Part shown: one piece after another, positions 32,908 through 37,972 of the stretch
Numbering within the stretch: the stretch's first letter is position 1
Layout of the letters: each line of letters starts with the position of its first letter
Source: Pseudomonas sp. URMO17WK12:I11
Lineage (GTDB): Bacteria > Pseudomonadota > Gammaproteobacteria > Pseudomonadales > Pseudomonadaceae
Length of the DNA: 37,972 nucleotides
NCBI RefSeq assembly: GCF_007677725.1
Contig: NZ_VEDF01000007.1
Coordinates: 83,534 to 121,505, forward strand
Direction of reading: 5' to 3'
Program-made: the position numbers and the translations under genes
The notes under the pieces: model-generated
Told to the model about the DNA's origin: nothing
What the model saw: only the letters and a program-made list of their open reading frames with translations
Databases searched by the model: none

Positions 32908-34227
32908 TCACAATGTCAGGGTAAGCCCTTTGACCAGTGCGCCCGGCAAATGACTCGACCCGGTGCTGCGCTGCCCGTAGGTGCTGGTCGAAAGGATCAT
33001 CTCGCGCTCGCGGGTCAGGTCCTCCAACTGGCTGCCGAGCAGGCTGTAGACGCTGTCGTCGAAGCGCATGGTGTTGACCGGAGCCTGGATCTGGCCGTTC
33101 TCCACCCAGAAGGTGGCGAAGCGGGTCAGCCCAGTCATGCGGGCGGCGGGCAGGTCGGAGTAGTTCAGGTACCACAGGTTGCTGATGTACAGGCCCGTGC
33201 CCAGTCGCTCCAGCACCTGCTCGCTGGGCAGGCCGCCTGGTGCCAGGCTCAGCGCGCAGGGTGACTCGTAGCTGTCGGCGCCGTTGGCCAGCAACTGGAA
33301 TTCCGCCGCACTGCGTGCGCTGACCAGACGCTGCAGGGCCTTGCCCTGCTCGATCAAAGGCACATCCAGACGTGGCGAACCTTCGTCGGAGAAGGCCGGG
33401 CTGAGCGAGCCACTGACGTGCTCGCTGAAGCTCACCAGCGGATGCAGTTGGGCATCGCCGCTGTACAGGCGTTGCAGCGCGCTGTTGCCGGTGGCCAAGG
33501 CCTGGGCCGAGAAGCCGCCCCAGCTAAGCATGCCGGCGATCTCGTCCATCGCTGCCGGGGCCAGGTAGGCGCGATAGCTGCCAGGTGCCAGGGTGAGCGC
33601 CGGGCGGCCCAGAAAACCCAATTGCTGACGGGCCTGACGCAGGCGCTGGCGGAACGCTTCGGCATCCCACTGTTGGCCGGCATAGTTGGCCTTCACCGCC
33701 TGGCCGTTGCTGTGAAACAGGCTCCAGTCGAAATTGAAACTGTTGGCCTGGTGCCACCCGTAGGCGCCGAACGAACTGGCAAAACCCCGGCAGATCGGTC
33801 CTGCAGCGTAGATACCGACCAAGTCGAGGTCACCGGCCTCACCCTCGAGCAGGTCCAGCACGTCGCTCAGCGCAGGCAGCGGCTGGGCTTGCTGGTTCAG
33901 GCTGTGCCAGGCGCTGTCGTCCACGCGCAGGTAGGGGTCGATGGCGAGCAGCGGCAGGGTCTGGCGCAACTGCTCGAGAGCGGCATTCAGGCGTTGCGCG
34001 TCGATTTGCGCCTCGCCACTCAAGGTCACCTGCTGCTCGGCCTGGCGCGCCTCACGGATCAATCGCAGGTGCACGCTTGCCTGGCGCACTTCGCCGGCCT
34101 GGCGCACCTTGGCATGGTTGAAGCGGATGAACTGCGAGTGCTCGGCGCTGTAGCCCAGGGTGAACTGCTCGCCGTCCTGCACGCCTTGGCCAACAGCGGT
34201 CAGCAATGCGTCGAAAGCGTGTTTCAT
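32908..34227 (-). CDS. TldE/PmbA-like protein (TldD/PmbA family, no catalytic motif)
   Basis: A 439-residue member of the TldD/PmbA family. It aligns in outline with PmbA (TldE): N-terminal segment with SQFIRFNHAKVRQAGE, a central GGFSAQALATGNSALQRL, and a C-terminal LYISNLWYLNYSDLPAARMTGLTRFATFWVENG. It lacks the HExxxH zinc motif of TldD, as expected for the TldE partner. In E. coli the TldD-TldE dimer is a metalloprotease that trims unfolded peptides such as microcin B17 precursor. The gene begins in the TldD stop codon (ATGA overlap), so the two are translationally coupled and probably form a complex. Confidence 0.88.
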   Translation of the reverse strand: MKHAFDALLTAVGQGVQDGEQFTLGYSAEHSQFIRFNHAKVRQAGEVRQASVHLRLIREARQAEQQVTLSGEAQIDAQRLNAALEQLRQTLPLLAIDPYLRVDDSAWHSLNQQAQPLPALSDVLDLLEGEAGDLDLVGIYAAGPICRGFASSFGAYGWHQANSFNFDWSLFHSNGQAVKANYAGQQWDAEAFRQRLRQARQQLGFLGRPALTLAPGSYRAYLAPAAMDEIAGMLSWGGFSAQALATGNSALQRLYSGDAQLHPLVSFSEHVSGSLSPAFSDEGSPRLDVPLIEQGKALQRLVSARSAAEFQLLANGADSYESPCALSLAPGGLPSEQVLERLGTGLYISNLWYLNYSDLPAARMTGLTRFATFWVENGQIQAPVNTMRFDDSVYSLLGSQLEDLTREREMILSTSTYGQRSTGSSHLPGALVKGLTLTL

Positions 34228-35669
34228 CAGGCGTCTCCTCCGAAAACATCGATCTGGCGGAACACGCAGGCCGGCGAGGCATGCCCGACCCGCACTACCT
34301 GGTTGGGTTCGCCCTTGCCGCAGTTAGGCGTACCGAGCACCTGGAACGTGCTGCGGTCGCCGACCGCCGCCAGATTGCGCCAGAACTGTGCCGAGATACC
34401 GCGATAGTTCGGATTTTTCACCACGCCTTTGAGCTCGCCGTTTTCGATCAACTGGCCCCATTCACAACCGAACTGGAACTTGTTGCGTGCATCGTCGATG
34501 GACCAGGAGCGGTTGGTGCGCATCAGGATCCCGTGCTCGATACCGCCAATCAGCTGTTCTAGCGTGTGATCGCCGGGTTCGATGTTGAGGTTGGCCATGC
34601 GGTCGATCGGCGCGCGATTCCAGCTGCAGGCACGGCTGTTGGCAACCCCGTCCAGGCCCGAGCGGAACTGCGACAGGGCGCCTCCAAGCGGGCGCAGCAG
34701 CAGGCCGTCACGGATCAGGAACTGCTTGCTGGCGGGCGTGCCGTCGTCGTCGAAGCTGTAGCTGGCCAGTTCCTCGCCGATGGTCGGGTCGAAGGTCACG
34801 TTGAGCAGGCGCGAGCCGTATTGCAGGTGGCCGAAGTCGCTGGCCTTGACGAAGCTGGTGCCGGCGTAGTTGCGTTCGTCCCCGAGGATGCGGTCCATCT
34901 CCAACGGGTGACCGATGGATTCATGGATCTGCAGCATCATCTGGTCGGGCATCAGCAGCAGGTCGCGCGTGCCGCTGGGGGTGTTGGGTGCCAGGAGCAA
35001 CTGCAACGCCTGGTCGGCGACTCGTCTGGCCGCCCCTATCAGGCCACACCGTTCGATGACCTCGAAGCCGCCTTGCTGGCCGAAGTTTTCCCGCCCCAGG
35101 CTACGGCTCTGGCTGTCCTGACCGTCGCTGGCGGTCACGCTCAGGCCGGGGAAGACGAAACGCTGGGCGTGGCGCAGCTCGGCGCCGGCACTGTTGAGGT
35201 AGGTTTGTTCAAGCGTGAGCACGCCGAGGCTGGCTTGCCAGTCGACCAGACGATCGTCCTTGGGCACGCTGGCTGATTCGGCGGCGAGCAGCCCGAGGCA
35301 GTCGGCCAGGTTGGGCAACGGCTGATCGAAGTTGGGCGAGACGTGGTCGTGCCGGGCATCGGTGAGCGGCTGTTCGCGCAGGTCCAGCAAGCTGTGACGG
35401 GCGACGTGCCGGGCAAGGTCTTCGGCTTGTTGCAGCGCCTGTTGCAGCCCCGCCGGGGACAGGTCGGCGGTGGCCGCATAGGCCTCCACGCCGGCCACCC
35501 GGGCGGTGAGCATGGCGCCCTCGTCCTGGCTGAAGAACGGCGGCTCGGCAACATTGCGGCGAACCGACAGGGTCTGGTGCGACTGCTTTACATGGCGCAG
35601 GGAAAACACATCGGCCGTACTGCGCAGCGCGGCGAAACGCTGGCGCAGCAGGGCGCTTGAATCGAACAT
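34227..35669 (-). CDS. TldD-like zinc metalloprotease
   Basis: A 480-residue TldD-family protein with the catalytic HEXXXH motif HESIGH at 249-254 in IHESIGHPLEMDRILGDERNYAG. It also carries FDDDGTPASKQFLIRDGLLL, SNRAC-like NSRACSWNRAPIDRMANLNIEPGD, and the C-terminal GNKGEPNQ-like CGKGEPNQVVRVGHASP. With its TldE-like partner it should form the heterodimeric protease. Both differ in length and detail from the housekeeping tldD and pmbA of Pseudomonas, which are expected elsewhere, so this is likely a second pair. A GGAGG nine bases before the ATG sets the start (not the TTG two codons earlier). It lies 30 bp after the acyl-CoA dehydrogenase gene. Confidence 0.9.
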   Translation of the reverse strand: MFDSSALLRQRFAALRSTADVFSLRHVKQSHQTLSVRRNVAEPPFFSQDEGAMLTARVAGVEAYAATADLSPAGLQQALQQAEDLARHVARHSLLDLREQPLTDARHDHVSPNFDQPLPNLADCLGLLAAESASVPKDDRLVDWQASLGVLTLEQTYLNSAGAELRHAQRFVFPGLSVTASDGQDSQSRSLGRENFGQQGGFEVIERCGLIGAARRVADQALQLLLAPNTPSGTRDLLLMPDQMMLQIHESIGHPLEMDRILGDERNYAGTSFVKASDFGHLQYGSRLLNVTFDPTIGEELASYSFDDDGTPASKQFLIRDGLLLRPLGGALSQFRSGLDGVANSRACSWNRAPIDRMANLNIEPGDHTLEQLIGGIEHGILMRTNRSWSIDDARNKFQFGCEWGQLIENGELKGVVKNPNYRGISAQFWRNLAAVGDRSTFQVLGTPNCGKGEPNQVVRVGHASPACVFRQIDVFGGDA

Positions 35670-35699
35670 GCACAAGCCTCCGTTGGCACGGTGGCTCCC

Positions 35700-37502
35700 C
35701 TAGAACCACCCCTCTTGCATGGCCAGGCACGTGTCGTCGCGCGCCTCCAGCAAGGCCAGGTCATTATGGCAGCCCGGTACTTCCCAGGTCAGGAAATAAC
35801 GCGCCGCTTGCAGCTTGCCGAGGTAGAAGTCGCGATCGTCCGCAGCGCCTTTGAGCACGCCGAGCTCGGCATGCACGGCCTGTTCGAGCCAGCGCCAGCC
35901 GATCACGCAGTGGCCGAAAACCCTGAGATAGAGCGCTGAGTTGGCCAGGGCGCCGGCGACTTTGCCCTGCGCCATATCGCCGAGCAAGGCCAGGGTGACA
36001 TCCTGCAGGCGCTTGACCGCGTGCTCCAGCGGGGCGCGCAGGGGGTCGAGCTGCGCATGGTGGCTGGCGCGCTCGCACGTTGCGCTGATCAAGCGCAGCA
36101 ATTGCTTGAGGCCAGCGCCGTTGTTCTGCGCGAGCTTGCGCCCCAGCAAGTCGAGCGACTGGATGCCTTCGGTGCCTTCGTGAATGGGGTTGAGACGGTT
36201 GTCGCGGTAGTACTGCTCCACCGGGTACTCGCGGGTATAGCCGTGACCGCCGAGAATCTGTATGGCCAGTTCGTTGGCTTTCAGGCAATACGCCGACGGC
36301 CAGGACTTGACGATCGGCGTCAGCAGATCGAGCAGTTGTTGTGCCTGGTCGCGCGCCGCCGGATCGCTGGCGGTGTGGGTATCATCGAACAATCGCGCCG
36401 CGTACAGGCCCAAGTCGAAAGCGCCCTCGACGTAAGCCTTTTGCATGAGCAACATGCGTTTCACATCGGTGTGGGCAATGATCGGCACGGCGGCGCTGTG
36501 CGGGTCGCGGTTGTCCGCCAGGCGCCCCTGGGGGCGTTGCCGTGCGTATTCCAGCGAATAGAGATAGCCGGCGTAGCCGAGCATCACCGCGCCCATGCCG
36601 ACCCCGATCCGCGCCTCGTTCATCATCTGGAACATGCAAGCCAGGCCCTGGTGGGGCTGGCCGACCAGATAGCCGATGCACTGGCCGTTGTCGCCGAAGT
36701 TCAGCGCCGTCGAGGTGGTGCCGCGCCAGCCCATCTTGTGGAACAGGCCGGCCAATAGCACATCGTTGCGCGGCCCGCGGCCGCCATCGGCATCGACCAG
36801 GTACTTGGGCACGATGAACAGGGAGATCCCCTTGACGCCGGGCGGGGCGTCCGGCAGCTTGGCCAGCACCATGTGCACGATGTTCTCCGACAGCTCGTGG
36901 TCGCCGCCGGAAATGAAGATCTTGTTGCCCTTGAGCCGGTAGCTGCCATCACCGGCCGGCTCGGCGCGCGTGCGGATGTCGGCCAGCGACGAGCCGGCAT
37001 GGGGCTCGGTCAGCGCCATGGTGCCGAAGTAGCGGCCGTCGATCATCGGTTGCAGGTACAGGCGTTTCTGCTCCTCGGTGCCGAAGCTCTCGATCAGGTT
37101 GGCGGCGCCCATGGTCAGGAAAGGGTAGGCCGTGGTGCCGGCGTTGGCGGCCTGGAAATGCGCGAAGCACGCCTGCGACACCAGGCTTGGCAGCTGCATG
37201 CCGCCGACCTCGAAGTCGCGGTTGGCATTGAGAAACCCAGCCTGCAGAAAGGCATCGACGGCGGGCTTGACCTCGTCGATCAGTTGCGCGCAGCCATCCA
37301 CATAGCGCGGCTCGTTTTCATCGGCCTTGCGGTTGTGCGGGGCGAAGTATTTCTCGGCGATGGTGCGTGCGGTGGTCAACGCAGCGTCGAAGGTCTCGCG
37401 GCTGTGCTCGGCGAAGCGCGGGCGCTGGGTGAGGCTTTCAGCGTCGAGCACCTCGTAGAGTTCGAAGGCGAGGTTGCGGGGGCTGAGCAGGGTCTCGGGC
37501 AT
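35700..37502 (-). CDS. Acyl-CoA dehydrogenase, large form (about 600 residues, DmdC/AcdA-type)
   Basis: A 600-residue FAD enzyme oxidising an acyl-CoA to the trans-2-enoyl-CoA. It has the N-terminal and middle domains (FGTMALTEPHAGSSLADIRTRA near 160-180) and the helical domain with GGHGYTREYPVEQYYRDNRLNPIHEGTEGIQ near 430-460; the Glu in that HEGTEGIQ segment is the likely catalytic base. An extra C-terminal helical domain of about 120 residues follows, as in the larger members of this family. The preferred acyl chain is unknown. AAGGA eight bases before the ATG supports the start. It leads an operon with tldD- and tldE-like genes. Confidence 0.9.
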   Translation of the reverse strand: MPETLLSPRNLAFELYEVLDAESLTQRPRFAEHSRETFDAALTTARTIAEKYFAPHNRKADENEPRYVDGCAQLIDEVKPAVDAFLQAGFLNANRDFEVGGMQLPSLVSQACFAHFQAANAGTTAYPFLTMGAANLIESFGTEEQKRLYLQPMIDGRYFGTMALTEPHAGSSLADIRTRAEPAGDGSYRLKGNKIFISGGDHELSENIVHMVLAKLPDAPPGVKGISLFIVPKYLVDADGGRGPRNDVLLAGLFHKMGWRGTTSTALNFGDNGQCIGYLVGQPHQGLACMFQMMNEARIGVGMGAVMLGYAGYLYSLEYARQRPQGRLADNRDPHSAAVPIIAHTDVKRMLLMQKAYVEGAFDLGLYAARLFDDTHTASDPAARDQAQQLLDLLTPIVKSWPSAYCLKANELAIQILGGHGYTREYPVEQYYRDNRLNPIHEGTEGIQSLDLLGRKLAQNNGAGLKQLLRLISATCERASHHAQLDPLRAPLEHAVKRLQDVTLALLGDMAQGKVAGALANSALYLRVFGHCVIGWRWLEQAVHAELGVLKGAADDRDFYLGKLQAARYFLTWEVPGCHNDLALLEARDDTCLAMQEGWF

Positions 37503-37972
37503 GGTCGCGGTCCTTGGGCGGGATGCTGCGAGTGTAGGGAGTTGGGAGAGGCGCGGGGATGTTAATAGGTTTGGGTGATATGGCTATAGAAAGGGTGGGG
37601 GCATACAGGTGCTTACCTTGATGCGTTCAGCGCCTGTGAAACCGAGCGCCGCCCGCGCGGCGCATCGCGAGCTGCGCTCGCTCCTACGTTTGTTTCTGGC
37701 CAGTAACGCCTGTGACCGGTGCGCGCGACCGCTTAGTTGGTACGACGCTATATGGCGCCATGCGCCAAGGCGTTCGCGCGCAGAACCCCCAGGATTAACA
37801 GGCTCGAAATAACCGTAGGAGCGAGCGCAGCTCGCGATGCTTAGTTAGTACGACGCAATATCGCGCCATGCGCCAAGACGTTCGCGCGCAGAATCCCCAG
37901 GATTAACAGGCTCGAAATAACCGTAGGAGCGAGCGCAGCTCGCGATGCTTAGTTAGTACGACGCAATATCGC
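37503..37972. repeat. Promoter-side gap, REP copy and 108-bp tandem repeats
   Basis: Bases 37503-37640 are the acyl-CoA dehydrogenase upstream region; I see no gene there. 37642-37745 is a near copy, in reverse complement, of 111-214. From 37741 a 108-bp unit is repeated twice with about four differences (37741-37848, 37849-37956), and a third copy is cut by the window edge at 37972. Each unit contains a GTAGGAGCGAGCGCAGCTCGC hairpin element. No credible coding region is seen. Confidence 0.85.

Noticed and set aside
32781..35669. RiPP (modified peptide) operon around TldD/TldE
   Set aside because: No short precursor peptide or modifying enzyme is seen near the genes; the adjacent exporter is separate by 127 bp and of general drug-efflux type.
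37741..37972. CRISPR array
   Set aside because: The repeats are 108-bp direct units without spacers, with no cas genes nearby.

Overview
The window is high-GC chromosomal DNA from a Pseudomonas, most likely of the P. putida group. Support comes from the tkt-epd-pgk-fba cluster, an S-adenosylhomocysteine (SAH) riboswitch in front of ahcY-metF, a sole GGDEF/EAL response regulator resembling P. putida CfcR, and GTAGGAGCGAGC-type REP repeats at both ends. Most genes are core housekeeping genes. I see no transposase, phage, CRISPR, tRNA or rRNA gene.

Left part (1-7,100): REP repeats, then on the minus strand a DEAD-box RNA helicase (RhlE2 type), an orphan periplasmic solute-binding protein, a glycosyltransferase-like protein, and the methyl-cycle genes metF and ahcY. 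ahcY has a recognisable promoter and an SAH riboswitch whose switching hairpin overlaps the ribosome-binding site.

Middle (7,180-15,860): alternating single genes. These are a YciA-like thioesterase, a CPA1 Na+/H+ antiporter, a MAPEG protein, the lytic transglycosylase mltA, a lipid-anchored cytochrome c', a DUF1090 periplasmic protein and ligB (a DNA ligase with an apparent signal peptide). Next comes a two-gene operon of a SahR-like ArsR/methyltransferase regulator and metK. A perfect 12-2-12 palindrome upstream of this operon is the likely regulator site. Methyl-cycle genes here are therefore probably controlled by SAH in two ways, by RNA for ahcY-metF and by protein for the regulator-metK operon.

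Central carbon and signalling block (16,037-26,306, plus strand): tktA, a 36-bp-arm hairpin, epd, pgk, two small lipoprotein genes (one MliC-like), fba and its terminator. Then come cfcR (REC-PAS-GGDEF-EAL, with a full RsmA/CsrA consensus over its start codon), a YgjP-like zinc metallopeptidase, a winged-helix protein and a second orphan solute-binding protein.

Right part (26,328-37,502, minus strand): a YccS-type membrane protein, an HI0933-family flavoprotein, the rRNA helicase dbpA, an MdtD-like exporter, and an acyl-CoA dehydrogenase - TldD - TldE-like operon with an ATGA overlap. The window ends in 108-bp tandem repeats that share the repeat family of the left end, in inverted orientation.

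I did not find a wholly unknown system. The best leads are the dual SAH control, the CfcR features (RsmA site, degenerate EAL metal site, no I-site), the TldD/TldE-like pair tied to an acyl-CoA dehydrogenase, and the repeat structures.
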